From Thermotogae bacterium (GTDB taxonomy: Bacteria > Thermotogota > Thermotogae > Mesoaciditogales > Mesoaciditogaceae), in assembly GCA_026988035.1 (NCBI GenBank), contig JALSLY010000079.1:1-33867 (forward strand): 33,867 nucleotides of DNA, written 5' to 3'. Below the pieces are notes generated by a model. It did no database searches and was not told the DNA's origin. It saw nothing but the letters and a program-made list of their open reading frames with translations. The first letter of the stretch is position 1. Each line of letters opens with the position of its first letter. Positions 8,398 through 17,153 of the stretch are shown here, piece after piece. A program made the position numbers and the translations under genes.

Positions 8398-8431
8398 GAA
8401 GTGCCAAACTTCCTTTGCTGTGGTATATAAT
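8398..8431 (+). promoter_or_regulatory. Promoter with overlapping inverted repeat, ABC operon
   Basis: A -10 box TATAAT lies at 8426-8431 (within TGGTATATAAT, which also has an extended TGn). No good -35 is seen; in its place is the inverted repeat GAAGT-GCCAA-ACTTC (8398-8412), a possible operator. Transcription would start near 8438, which argues against the ATG at 8440 and for the one at 8470 as the first start codon. Confidence 0.5.
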
Positions 8432-8469
8432 AACTAAGAATGGCAAAAATAAAAAAGTTGGAGGAAAAC

Positions 8470-9222
8470 ATGAGTAAGATCGTGGTAGCCGAAAGACTCA
8501 GAAAGAATTTTGGAAATGTCGAAGCGGTGAAGTCTGTAAGCTTTCATGTGAACAGTGGCGAAATATATGGTTTTCTTGGTCCAAATGGTGCTGGGAAAAC
8601 GACGACTCTTCGTATATTAACAGGGGTTTTAAAACCGACAGACGGAAAAGTTGAAGTTTATGGAATGGACGTGTTCAAAAATCCGATAGATGTTAAATCC
8701 ATTATAGGAGTAGTTCCAGACGAACCTAAATTGTATGAAAATTTGACCGGGCGTGAATTTCTTGAATTTGTAGGCTCTGTTTTTTCTATGAAAAGAGTCG
8801 AAATGAATCAAAGAGTTTTGGAACTTTCTGAAGCATTTGGCGTTAATTTTCTTAGCAAGTTTATAGGCGATTACTCTCACGGAATGAGACAAAAACTCAT
8901 GCTGATATCTGTTTTGATGAGGAGACCAAAGGTGCTTTTTCTGGATGAACCGACAGTTGGGCTTGACGCCAAGAGTGCCAAAATACTCAAATTGCTCTTA
9001 AGAAAGTATGTTGATGAAGGAGTGGCAGTGTTCATGACCACTCATGTTTTGGAAATTGCCGAAAAGATGTGTGATAGGATAGGTATAATAAACGAAGGTG
9101 AACTCATAGCTGAAGGAACTCTTGAAGAGTTAAGAAGTTACTCGGGAAGAGAATCTCTTGAAGATATATTCCTTAAACTTACTGGCGGAGATGAAATAAA
9201 GGAGATAGTTGACAGTTTATGA
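8470..9222 (+). CDS. ABC transporter ATP-binding protein (ABC-2 exporter type)
   Basis: A 250-residue ATPase of the CcmA/multidrug-type ABC exporter group. Walker A GPNGAGKTT is at 37-45, the signature YSHGMRQK at 135-142, Walker B VLFLDEP at 155-161, the D-loop GLDA just after, and the switch histidine H192 in MTTHV. The start at 8470 is preferred over an in-frame ATG at 8440, because GGAGG stands just upstream of it and the promoter -10 lies so close that 8440 would have no leader. Its TGA overlaps the ATG of the permease, so the two are translationally coupled and form one transporter. Exported substrate unknown. Confidence 0.92.
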   Translation: MSKIVVAERLRKNFGNVEAVKSVSFHVNSGEIYGFLGPNGAGKTTTLRILTGVLKPTDGKVEVYGMDVFKNPIDVKSIIGVVPDEPKLYENLTGREFLEFVGSVFSMKRVEMNQRVLELSEAFGVNFLSKFIGDYSHGMRQKLMLISVLMRRPKVLFLDEPTVGLDAKSAKILKLLLRKYVDEGVAVFMTTHVLEIAEKMCDRIGIINEGELIAEGTLEELRSYSGRESLEDIFLKLTGGDEIKEIVDSL

Positions 9223-10820
9223 CGATTACAAAGGAATTGTGGATACTTTTAAAATACAAATTCTTGATGTGGAGTAATATTCCCAAAAGGCGCAGAAAGC
9301 GTTCTATACCTTCATGGCTTTATGTGCTTATAGTATTAGCTGTGATTGTCTCTTTTGGTTTACCAACGTATTTTCTAATGTTGAAAATGATTGCAAGTTA
9401 CGTTCAAATCTCGCTTGGAGGAATAGATCTTGCCAGCCTTTTTTTAGAAATATCCCTTCTTGGTATCTTGGGGCTCATCGTTTTGATAGACACACCAGCA
9501 GTGACATTGAATGTTTTCATGAGCGATGATGTGGGCTTTCTTTTGACATTGCCACTCTCTCAATCGGCGATCTTCTACTCAAAAATGATCGAAACACTCG
9601 TTGAAGGCACATTCCCGGCGTTGCTTTTTATACCGTTGCTTTTGGCTTATGGGAACGTTGTTGGAATGGCGTGGTACACGTTTATCTTTGTCTTCATAAT
9701 GTACGCATTTTATGTTTTGTTCTGTGCAGGAATTTCTGGATTGTTATCTTTAGTTATCTCAAAGTTTGCTTCAAAGTCAGGAATGCGCCGATTTATGATG
9801 CTAAGTAGCATGGCGACTATGATACTCGCTTACTTTATGATGAATATCATCAGTATGCCATCTTTTAGTTCCCAAAACATGCAAAGTGCCTTAAATGCAT
9901 ACGTATCTAAGGTAAACTTCTTTCTTTGGCCTTCTACTTGGTTTTTGTCTTCTATCAGGGGAAATTTGCTTGGAATGTTTGCGTTGATTGGAATAGCATC
10001 TGGAACCTTTGCTTTATCTTATTATATAGCTTCTAAAAATGTGCTCTCGGGTTTTTCAAACGTAATCAGTGCGGCGCGTAAAAAGAGAGGGAAAGAGAAG
10101 TACCGAACACATGGAATCTTCGGGGCTTTAATGGTAAAAGAGTTTAGAGCTTTTAGAAGAGAACCGTCGATCATGTTCTTTCTGGTGTATCCAGTTATCT
10201 TTCCTTTATTTATCATATTGACGAGTAGTCACAGAAAACCGGAAACACTGCTGATGGGAGAACTCACGGGTATTTTTATGGCATCGATGTATATAATTCT
10301 CGCTATGGCATCTTTGGTCTCGATAGATGTAAGAGTTGGATGGATACTAAAAACTATGCCAGTCAAGGAAACAAAACCACTTTGGGCTAAGGCTTTTGTG
10401 GTTACCGGATCGTTCATTGTTGTGATAGCAAGTGTATTCTTAACTTTTTCTGTGTTTTTTGGAGGTTTTCTATCAACAGTTCTTGTTGTGCTTTTATCCA
10501 TTCCGATTTTTCTGCTTTTATCTTTTTTTGGAGTGTATGCGGTTACAAAATGGCCAAATCCATCAGGTGGAACCAAAAGATCGCTGAGCACTACTGGAAG
10601 TCTGATCAGCATGCCAATGGGATTCATCGGAGCTGCCTGTGTTGGAGCACAATCTTTTTATTTTTTAAGTAATGGAAAAGTTTGGCATTTTTCTCTTCTT
10701 ATTTCAACGCTTTTGTTTATGATATTGCCGTTTGCCATAGAGTTCGCGCTAATGATATTTGTGAAGCGAATGATATCCAGAATAGATTGGAGTGAGCCGT
10801 TTGAAAATAGAGTTTCGTGA
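9219..10820 (+). CDS. ABC exporter permease
   Basis: A 533-residue integral membrane protein with about twelve hydrophobic segments. It starts with a basic cytoplasmic stretch (IPKRRRKRSIP, residues 21-31), followed by membrane segments and a central cytoplasmic loop around residues 285-310 rich in lysine and arginine. It is the membrane partner of the preceding ATPase, sharing ATGA with it (ATG at 9219). The length suggests two six-helix halves, so a homodimer is not required. It belongs loosely to the ABC-2 or YhaP-like permeases; the substrate is not recognisable. Its last 20 bases overlap the STAS gene. Confidence 0.8.
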   Translation: MTITKELWILLKYKFLMWSNIPKRRRKRSIPSWLYVLIVLAVIVSFGLPTYFLMLKMIASYVQISLGGIDLASLFLEISLLGILGLIVLIDTPAVTLNVFMSDDVGFLLTLPLSQSAIFYSKMIETLVEGTFPALLFIPLLLAYGNVVGMAWYTFIFVFIMYAFYVLFCAGISGLLSLVISKFASKSGMRRFMMLSSMATMILAYFMMNIISMPSFSSQNMQSALNAYVSKVNFFLWPSTWFLSSIRGNLLGMFALIGIASGTFALSYYIASKNVLSGFSNVISAARKKRGKEKYRTHGIFGALMVKEFRAFRREPSIMFFLVYPVIFPLFIILTSSHRKPETLLMGELTGIFMASMYIILAMASLVSIDVRVGWILKTMPVKETKPLWAKAFVVTGSFIVVIASVFLTFSVFFGGFLSTVLVVLLSIPIFLLLSFFGVYAVTKWPNPSGGTKRSLSTTGSLISMPMGFIGAACVGAQSFYFLSNGKVWHFSLLISTLLFMILPFAIEFALMIFVKRMISRIDWSEPFENRVS

Positions 10821-11145
10821 TAAAGGAAATTACATTGTAGCAAATTTGGAAGGAGAACTTGATATAGAAAGCTCATCTGATTTCAAAAAAAAGGCTGGGA
10901 TGGAGATCTCAAATGGACATTCGAATATGATCATCGATTTAAGTCAAGTCGTGTATGTAGACAGTTCTGGCCTGGGAGCTCTTATAGCTTTACAAAGAGA
11001 GGCTCGTTTGAATGGAGGAGCACTTGTGATCATTGGAGCGACCGAACAGATACGTAGAACTATGAAGATAACACACCTTGACAAACTTTTCGAGTTTTAT
11101 GATACGTTGGAGGAGGCAATAGATGAAAATAGCAATTGGAAGTGA
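10801..11145 (+). CDS. STAS-domain anti-sigma factor antagonist
   Basis: A 114-residue single STAS domain protein of the SpoIIAA/RsbV type. Such proteins bind and neutralise an anti-sigma kinase when unphosphorylated. The switch motif DLSQVVYVDSSGLGAL is intact, with S55-S56 at the phosphorylation position, so regulation by a serine kinase is plausible. The TTG at 10801 is chosen because GGAGTGAG (10789-10796) precedes it; a GTG at 10792 lacks an SD. It overlaps the permease by 20 bases and the rpiB gene by 23, so it is firmly inside the operon. No RsbW-like kinase or PP2C phosphatase is encoded in this window, so its partner lies elsewhere or it acts in another way. Confidence 0.88.
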   Translation: MKIEFRDKGNYIVANLEGELDIESSSDFKKKAGMEISNGHSNMIIDLSQVVYVDSSGLGALIALQREARLNGGALVIIGATEQIRRTMKITHLDKLFEFYDTLEEAIDENSNWK

Positions 11146-11560
11146 TCATGCCGGTTTTGAGCTAAAAGAGCACGTGAAGAATTATCTTGAGTTGAAAGGA
11201 TTTGAAGTGATCGACGAGGGCACAAATTCTGTAGATTCTGTGGATTATCCCATTTTTGCAAAAAAAGTAGCAGAAGATGTGGCAAGCAAGAAAACAGAAT
11301 ATGGGATCCTTATGTGTGGAACAGGGATTGGGATGTCTATAGCTGCCAACAAAATCAAGGGTGCTTACGCGGCGCTCTGTTTGTATCCAACAATGGCCAA
11401 ATATGCACGCCTTCACAACAACGCTAACATTCTTGTTATGGCTGGTCGGCTCATGGGTCTAACACTTGCAGAAGAAACGGTAGATATTTTTCTTTCAACA
11501 GATTTTAATGGTGGAAGGCATGAAAGAAGAACAAATGAAATAAAGGAGTTTGAGAATTGA
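11123..11560 (+). CDS. rpiB: Ribose-5-phosphate isomerase B
   Basis: A 145-residue RpiB/LacAB-family sugar-phosphate isomerase, converting ribose 5-phosphate and ribulose 5-phosphate in the pentose phosphate pathway. The N-terminal MKIAIGSDHAG has D8-H9, the active-site loop MCGTGIGMSIAAN contains C65 and T67, and H98 lies in ARLHNNAN. The length matches the family. The ATG is preceded by GGAGGAGG inside the end of the STAS gene. Its stop overlaps the TTG of the HAD gene by three bases (TTGA). Placement between regulatory STAS and a phosphatase suggests an operon serving carbon metabolism, which is inference. Confidence 0.95.
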   Translation: MKIAIGSDHAGFELKEHVKNYLELKGFEVIDEGTNSVDSVDYPIFAKKVAEDVASKKTEYGILMCGTGIGMSIAANKIKGAYAALCLYPTMAKYARLHNNANILVMAGRLMGLTLAEETVDIFLSTDFNGGRHERRTNEIKEFEN

Positions 11561-12381
11561 TAAGATTTGTTGGAATAGATCTTGATGGTACACTTTTAGA
11601 TTCTCAAAAACACATCTCTCAAGAAAATCTTGAAGCGATATATGAAATGGAACGTGACAATATAATGGTTACCTTCTTTACAGGACGAGCTTGGGTAGCT
11701 GCGAAAGACTATCTTTCATCTATTTCTTTCGATATTCCTGGTGTTTTTCAGAACGGAGCGTACATAGCAACTGTGAAAAGTCATAAAGTTCTGAGAAAGA
11801 TCGTTCTCGACCATGAAACGGCCATCAATGTTGTAAAGGCATCAAGAAAGTATGGACTCTTTTTCGTTTTGTTCACGAACTTTACGGACTTTCCGGATAT
11901 GGTGATTGAATCAGAACTACCGAGGAGCTCAAAGTATGTGCCGTACTTCGATAGAAATTCATATCGGATTTTCAAAGTCAAGGATGTAACAAGGTGTATT
12001 GGAGAATACGTGAGTGAGGTTGCTGTGGTTGGTTCAATCAAAGCGATAGAGAAGATGAATTCGGAGCTTGATCTTTCGAATTCTACTGTTATTTTAAATA
12101 CTCTTTTAGGTGAAGAAGGATTTGTTGAGTTTTTTGGACGTGAGTGTGGCAAAGAAAAAGCAATGGATTTTCTTCTCAAGCGTTTTGAAATCAAGCCAGA
12201 AGAAGCCTCGTTTATAGGAGATAATTACAACGATCTTAAGGTGTTAAAAAAGGTAGGTCATCCCATAGTTATGGGAAACGCTCCGGATACGCTAAAGAAA
12301 GTAGCACGTTTTATAACCTCAACTAACGACGAAAATGGTGTTGCGGTTGCAGTAAGAGAGTATATATCAAAAAACATTTGA
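11557..12381 (+). CDS. HAD-superfamily Cof-type phosphatase
   Basis: A 274-residue haloacid dehalogenase-like hydrolase of the Cof/IIB subclass, which dephosphorylates sugar phosphates, flavin or related metabolites. Motif I is D8-L-D10-G-T, motif II TFFTGR (T42), motif III the lysine in GKEKAMDFLL and motif IV GDNYND (D222, D226). The C2-type cap lies between motifs II and III (about residues 85-185). The start is TTG with AAGGAG nine bases upstream, overlapping the rpiB stop. The substrate cannot be assigned. Confidence 0.9.
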   Translation: MIRFVGIDLDGTLLDSQKHISQENLEAIYEMERDNIMVTFFTGRAWVAAKDYLSSISFDIPGVFQNGAYIATVKSHKVLRKIVLDHETAINVVKASRKYGLFFVLFTNFTDFPDMVIESELPRSSKYVPYFDRNSYRIFKVKDVTRCIGEYVSEVAVVGSIKAIEKMNSELDLSNSTVILNTLLGEEGFVEFFGRECGKEKAMDFLLKRFEIKPEEASFIGDNYNDLKVLKKVGHPIVMGNAPDTLKKVARFITSTNDENGVAVAVREYISKNI

Positions 12382-12409
12382 GAATCTTGAACTATCAGGG
12401 AGGATTTGT

Positions 12410-13189
12410 ATGATAAAAGAGCTTGGGATTTCAGATGCTGAGAAGCTACTTCCATTTTTGTATCGTGAAAAAGAGTTAAATCTGTTCATTATAGGGGACA
12501 TTGAAAATGCTGTACTCGATAATGAAAATGTGAAGCTTTTTGTTGACGAAGAAAGCGAAAAAATAAACGGGGTACTTTTGAAGTATTTCGATAGTTTTGT
12601 GGTGTATTCTCCTAAAACAATGGACTATAGAAGTGCAGCAAAATTGATATTAGAAGACCATGCGAAAATCGTGAGCGGGAAGGCCGAACATATAGAGGTG
12701 TTAAAGCCTTTTTTAGACGGAAATATTGTCAATGAGAAAATTATGTATTTTTCAAAACTCTTTGAACTCAAACCGTTCGAAAATGATGACGAAGTAGAAC
12801 TTGCAAGTGAAAACGATGCTCAGGAGATCCTTAAGCTGCTTTCCAAAATACCTGAATTTCGTCCACAAAGCGCTGAAGCTTTTATTACCTCCATGAGGAA
12901 TGGTTCATCTCGAAGGTATTTTATCCGTAAAGAGGGAAAGATCGTTTCAACCGCTTCAACTGCAGCGGAATGCAAAGAAATGGCAATGATCGTTGCCGTT
13001 GCTACAGATCCTAAATATAGAAAACGAGGATTGGCAACAAAGATCATGAACAAAATGTGTTTGGATCTTGTTAGAGAAAATAAAACTGTTTGCCTTTTTT
13101 ACGACAATCCTGAAGCAGGGAAAATATACGAAAGAATTGGCTTTCGTCAGATGGCTTTCTGGAAAATGATGTATCTAAAGACCTCATAA
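12410..13189 (+). CDS. GNAT-family acetyltransferase
   Basis: A 259-residue protein with a C-terminal GNAT domain (about 125-255): the acetyl-CoA loop is VATDPKYRKRGLAT, with R204-x-x-G207-x-A209, followed by FYDNPEAGKIYERIGF, typical of motif B. The N-terminal 110 residues look like a degenerate second GNAT-like half, as in the predicted acetyltransferases of COG3393. Target not known. GGGAGGA is seven bases before the ATG. It is the last gene of the ABC-STAS-rpiB-HAD operon, 28 bases after the HAD gene, and ends at a shared terminator. Confidence 0.88.
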   Translation: MIKELGISDAEKLLPFLYREKELNLFIIGDIENAVLDNENVKLFVDEESEKINGVLLKYFDSFVVYSPKTMDYRSAAKLILEDHAKIVSGKAEHIEVLKPFLDGNIVNEKIMYFSKLFELKPFENDDEVELASENDAQEILKLLSKIPEFRPQSAEAFITSMRNGSSRRYFIRKEGKIVSTASTAAECKEMAMIVAVATDPKYRKRGLATKIMNKMCLDLVRENKTVCLFYDNPEAGKIYERIGFRQMAFWKMMYLKTS

Positions 13190-13212
13190 AGAAGTATGTT
13201 TCGTTATTGATT

Positions 13213-13239
13213 GGGGCTGGCGTAAAAAGCCAGCCTTTA
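13213..13239. terminator. Terminator between GNAT and lipoprotein genes
   Basis: The 7-bp GC-rich stem GGCTGGC (13215-13221) / GCCAGCC (13229-13235) has the loop GTAAAAA and is followed by TTTACTTT on the + strand. The lipoprotein stop codon (13237-13239, minus) abuts it, so it also lies at the end of the convergent transcript. Confidence 0.75.
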
Positions 13240-15567
13240 CTTTACGATTAAAATTTGGTGCTTTTTAGAAGAGTTTCCCGAATTGTCTTTTGCTGTTACA
13301 TACACAGTATAAGTGGCGGGTTCTGTGGGAATGAACTGGACGATAAGATGATGTGGTGGATTTTCATAAGATTTTGAAAAAATTGGTAAGATGTTTGGAT
13401 ATGGTAGAGGAGCATTGGAGGAGTATATTTTTACTTTGACAAGTCTTACCCCACTTTCGGAATCGGATGTTGTGATATTAATTGGGATCTCCTCATTTGT
13501 TGAAGCAGTTGATGGGATCGAAATTGAGAGATAAGGTGGAGTTGAGTCTTTGAACACGCTGAAAGCAACTGTTGAGTATCCTTTATTTCCATAAGAGTCT
13601 ATAGCTTCTGCGGTAAGAATATGAGTTCCAACTTTAACAGCTTTCCAAGATAGTGTATATGGTGGATAGTAGCTTGAGCCGGCCAAGGAGTTATCTACAT
13701 AAAAATTGACCACACTTATTGGAGCGTAAGATTTCAAAACAGTGGCTGTGAATGTGATAGTCCCACCAAGATAAGTTGATTTGGGTGTGGTATTTACTGA
13801 TAATTTTGGAAGTTGACTTGGATAAACATAGAAATAAAAATCAGATGTTGCACACCTTTTGTAAATATCTTCAGCATAGACCTTGAATACATGAGTTCCA
13901 GTCGCATTGGCGATCCACTCTATTAGATACAATCCGGTTGAGGATTTGGATGGAGTTAAAGGTATGTTGTCTACCCACATTTTTACATTTACCAGATTTA
14001 CGCTATCCACAATACTCGCTGCTAATGTTATTCGAGAAGATTCTTTGATCATGGACCGAAAAACAGGATATATGATTGGAGCTCCATCATTTGCACGCTT
14101 CAAAAGCACTTTCACATTTACAATGGTCGCAGATTCCGTTTTGTTTGAATCAACAACTGTAATTAAAATTGGAACATTACCCGCTTCTCGCGGCATCCAT
14201 GATGTTGAATAAATTCCTTTACTTCCTGCTACGGTTTCTCCAATAAGTTTGGAAGATATCATGTCTATAAACGTTACTTTTTCTATCTTTGCATTTGGTG
14301 CTGTTGTGGTGGCGTAAACGCTGAGAATTTTTGCATCTCCAACGGTTGCTTTAGGTGTGAACTTGGTTGACACTATCGGGGGATATTTCTGAGGATCGAA
14401 TTTAACTGTAAAAGCTTTGGTTGCAGATGCTTCCTCTCCAAGTTTGTCTTTTGCATAAATTTTTATTGTATGTGCTCCATCAGAAGGAATAAATGTGTAT
14501 TTTATCGTATTGGTCGAAGAGGTGCTTTTTTTGACGTTGTCCACAAATAGATCCATCTTTTCGATTGGTGCGTAAGAATCATAAGCGATGGCACTTATGT
14601 TTAATTTTTCTCCATGAACCGGATTTTGCGGATCTATCCCGAGTATCACATTCAAATCTCCAGTTTGTGGAGACACTGGCAAATAATATGTTTTTTCGTT
14701 GTACCACCCTTTGAGAGAGTCGATCAATTTAACTTTCACGATATGATACCCTGCTACAACATCCCATGTTGCTGTGAAAGTATCGGTAGTTGAAGGTGCA
14801 CTCCCGACATCTAATTGTTTTCCGTCTACGGATATCATCGCGTAGAATCCATTAGGATCCGTTCCCGATACCTTGAAAATGACTGTTCGATCATTTAAAG
14901 AAGGATTTTGTGGTCTCCAAGTAAAGGAACGAATCACCGGTATTGGATAGTTGGATACGTCAAAGCTTATAGCGGTTGATGAAGTTGTTCCGAATTTGTC
15001 AGATACGGATATTTTGATTGTATGCTTTCCGGGGATCGCAACCCAGGTTGCAGAAAATTGTTCTGAACTTTTTTTGTTAACATTTAATGGATTTGAATCT
15101 ATTTGAAAGTTTGGATCTAATAACCCTATAATTGAAGTGGCATCGACTGTGAACGTCATCTGAACTCCACCTTTTGGTTGAATTGGAGACCATATAATTT
15201 TGTTTATTTGTGGAGGGTTTGGCTGGTTAACATTTAAAGTTTCGGTTGCTATTGTACTGTGTCCATAACTGTCTTTCACAGTGGCTACAAAGAGGTGTTT
15301 CCCTTTTACTGCGGTCCATGTTGCAATAAAGGTATCTCCTGATTGAATTCCTGGAATGTTAGAATTACCATCTATACTAAGTGTAGTTTGAGTGGTTGAA
15401 TAATCATCGTTTGATGTAACTTTGATTGTCACGTATTGTCCCGCCACAGGATTTGGAGGATTAAATGTGATCATTGGAATGCTTGGCGCTGGAATGTTAA
15501 AACATCCTGAGAGCAGAAGTATCACACTTGTTAAAGCAGCAGCAAAGGTAAATATCTTTTTTTTCAA
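13237..15567 (-). CDS. Surface lipoprotein of tandem Ig-like domains
   Basis: A 776-residue predicted lipoprotein. The signal peptide MKKKIFTFAAALTSVILLLSG is followed by lipobox cysteine C22 (LLSGC). The rest is about eight tandem beta-sandwich repeats of roughly 90 residues, each with a proline-rich opening (for example PNPVAGQYVTIKV), a strand near SIDG or FVDN, and a closing segment of the form ATW-A--G-H---V---D-YG. This is the pattern of bacterial Ig-like/PKD-like extracellular domains. No catalytic domain or S-layer anchor is visible, so a structural or binding role at the cell envelope or toga is likely, but this is inference. The start is TTG with GAGGTGAT upstream. It stands alone, convergent with the GNAT gene and divergent from ffh. 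Confidence 0.8.
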   Translation of the reverse strand: MKKKIFTFAAALTSVILLLSGCFNIPAPSIPMITFNPPNPVAGQYVTIKVTSNDDYSTTQTTLSIDGNSNIPGIQSGDTFIATWTAVKGKHLFVATVKDSYGHSTIATETLNVNQPNPPQINKIIWSPIQPKGGVQMTFTVDATSIIGLLDPNFQIDSNPLNVNKKSSEQFSATWVAIPGKHTIKISVSDKFGTTSSTAISFDVSNYPIPVIRSFTWRPQNPSLNDRTVIFKVSGTDPNGFYAMISVDGKQLDVGSAPSTTDTFTATWDVVAGYHIVKVKLIDSLKGWYNEKTYYLPVSPQTGDLNVILGIDPQNPVHGEKLNISAIAYDSYAPIEKMDLFVDNVKKSTSSTNTIKYTFIPSDGAHTIKIYAKDKLGEEASATKAFTVKFDPQKYPPIVSTKFTPKATVGDAKILSVYATTTAPNAKIEKVTFIDMISSKLIGETVAGSKGIYSTSWMPREAGNVPILITVVDSNKTESATIVNVKVLLKRANDGAPIIYPVFRSMIKESSRITLAASIVDSVNLVNVKMWVDNIPLTPSKSSTGLYLIEWIANATGTHVFKVYAEDIYKRCATSDFYFYVYPSQLPKLSVNTTPKSTYLGGTITFTATVLKSYAPISVVNFYVDNSLAGSSYYPPYTLSWKAVKVGTHILTAEAIDSYGNKGYSTVAFSVFKDSTPPYLSISIPSTASTNEEIPINITTSDSESGVRLVKVKIYSSNAPLPYPNILPIFSKSYENPPHHLIVQFIPTEPATYTVYVTAKDNSGNSSKKHQILIVK

Positions 15568-15699
15568 TTCGGATCACCTCTCCATATTATAATTCAATCA
15601 CAAGGATATTCATTCCTCATTGTACATCTAACCAACTTTTTAAAATTAGGCATAATCAAATTCTGTTAAGTGCAGATAGTTTTTCAAGTGTATTCGTTA

Positions 15700-15708
15700 T
15701 GGTACAAT
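15700..15708 (+). promoter_or_regulatory. Possible upstream extended -10 promoter of ffh
   Basis: TGGTACAAT at 15700-15708 is an extended -10 with one mismatch; it would give a leader of about 75 bases. No clear -35. Confidence 0.35.
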
Positions 15709-15738
15709 AGTTTTCATTAAATGTTTCAAATTCTTTAA

Positions 15739-15768
15739 TTGACTTGACTACATAGTGAGGGGTATACT
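15739..15768 (+). promoter_or_regulatory. Main promoter of the ffh-to-comEA gene run
   Basis: TTGACT (15739-15744) and TATACT (15763-15768) are separated by 18 bases. A second TTGACT at 15744-15749 is too close to the -10 to serve it. The start of transcription near 15775 leaves a leader of under 20 bases containing the ffh SD. Confidence 0.65.
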
Positions 15769-15792
15769 ACACACGCGGTCGGAGGTGTGTAA

Positions 15793-17118
15793 ATGTTTGA
15801 AAATCTTCAAGAAAGATTGTCGGAAGCATTCAAACTGTTGAAAGGAAAAGGAAAGATCACTGAAAATAATGTTCGAGAAGCATTGCGGCAAGTAAAAATG
15901 TCGCTTCTTTCTGCTGATGTTAATTACAAGGTTGTCAAAGAATTCATGGATAAAGTGACATCTAAAGCGTTAGGCGAGAAAGTTATAAAAAGCGTTACAC
16001 CAGATCAGCAGTTTGTGAAGATCGTTAATGATGAACTTATCGATCTTCTCGGCGGTAAAGAACATGGTCTTGATTTGAAATCGCGCCCTTCGATAATACT
16101 CATGGTTGGTCTTCAAGGTAGTGGAAAGACAACAGTTGCTGCAAAATTGGCTTTTTGGTTAAAGAAAAAGAGCGGGAGAAATCCACTCCTTGTAGCCGAT
16201 GATATATACCGACCGGCAGCCATAGAGCAATTGGAAATACTCGGGAAAAGTATCGATGTACCCGTTTTTGTGGGAGATCGGAAAGATTCATACAAAATTG
16301 CCAAAGAAGCCGTAAATTTTGCCACTATGAAAGGTAACGATGTTGTAATAGTTGACACAGCTGGACGTCTTCAGATAGATGAAGAAATGATGAAAGAAGT
16401 TGAAAAAATTGCCGATTTGACAAAACCAGATGAAATTTTGATGGTACTTGATTCTATGGCTGGGCAAGATGTTGTGAATGCTGCTGCAGAATTTGATAGG
16501 CGTCTAACTATTACTGGCTTTGTTGTTACAAAATTGGACGGAGACTCTCGAGGTGGAGTAGCGCTTTCTGCAAAATATGTCACTGGCAAATCTATTAAAT
16601 TTGTGGGCGTTGGCGAGAAGCTTGATCAATTGGACGTTTTTTATCCAGATAGAATGGCTTCAAGAATACTGGGAATGGGCGATGTTGTTTCTTTAGTTGA
16701 AAAAGTCCAGGAAAATCTTGATAAGAAAAAAATGGAAGAAATGGAGAAACGCCTTAGAAAGGCACAATTTACTTTTGACGATTTTCAAGAGCAACTCAAA
16801 CAAGTTAAGAAAATGGGTTCACTATCGTCAGTGCTTGAAATGATTCCGGGAGTGCCTAAAATGAAAAATATCAAAGTAGATGAAGATCAGCTTGTACACG
16901 TTGAAGCGATTATAAATTCCATGACTAAAGAAGAGCGAGCAAATCCTGGGATCATAAATTTCTCAAGAAAAAAGAGAATTGCTGCGGGAAGTGGTAGAAC
17001 CCTTTCTGAAGTTAGCAAATTGATAAAGAGTTATGAGAATATGAAAAAAATGATCAAACAATTTGGGAAGTTGGAAAAAAGAGGAAAATTGGGAAAATTT
17101 CCATTCCAATTTAAATAA
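15793..17118 (+). CDS. ffh: Signal recognition particle protein Ffh (SRP54)
   Basis: A 441-residue SRP54 GTPase that binds signal peptides and SRP RNA and delivers ribosomes to the membrane via FtsY. The N-terminal helical domain spans about 1-90. The G domain has G1 GLQGSGKTT (106-114), G3 DTAGR (188-192) and G4 TKLDGD (246-251). The M domain begins near residue 295 and contains the methionine-rich finger region and the RNA-binding SGRTLSEVSKLIKSYENMKKM segment. Family length and all motifs are complete. GGAGGTG precedes the ATG. The gene opens the ribosome-maturation block, as in many Thermotogota and Firmicutes. Confidence 0.97.
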   Translation: MFENLQERLSEAFKLLKGKGKITENNVREALRQVKMSLLSADVNYKVVKEFMDKVTSKALGEKVIKSVTPDQQFVKIVNDELIDLLGGKEHGLDLKSRPSIILMVGLQGSGKTTVAAKLAFWLKKKSGRNPLLVADDIYRPAAIEQLEILGKSIDVPVFVGDRKDSYKIAKEAVNFATMKGNDVVIVDTAGRLQIDEEMMKEVEKIADLTKPDEILMVLDSMAGQDVVNAAAEFDRRLTITGFVVTKLDGDSRGGVALSAKYVTGKSIKFVGVGEKLDQLDVFYPDRMASRILGMGDVVSLVEKVQENLDKKKMEEMEKRLRKAQFTFDDFQEQLKQVKKMGSLSSVLEMIPGVPKMKNIKVDEDQLVHVEAIINSMTKEERANPGIINFSRKKRIAAGSGRTLSEVSKLIKSYENMKKMIKQFGKLEKRGKLGKFPFQFK

Positions 17119-17153
17119 AAGAACTGTATAACATGGAGGTGTTGTGAAAGACT

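Noticed and set aside
8440-8469. Earlier in-frame ATG for the ABC ATPase
   Set aside because: The promoter -10 at 8426-8431 places the transcript start near 8438, and the only SD serves the ATG at 8470.
15586-15591. TATAAT on the minus strand as the lipoprotein promoter
   Set aside because: The predicted transcript start falls on the SD of the gene (15574-15580), too close to be useful; the real promoter is probably further upstream but was not identified.
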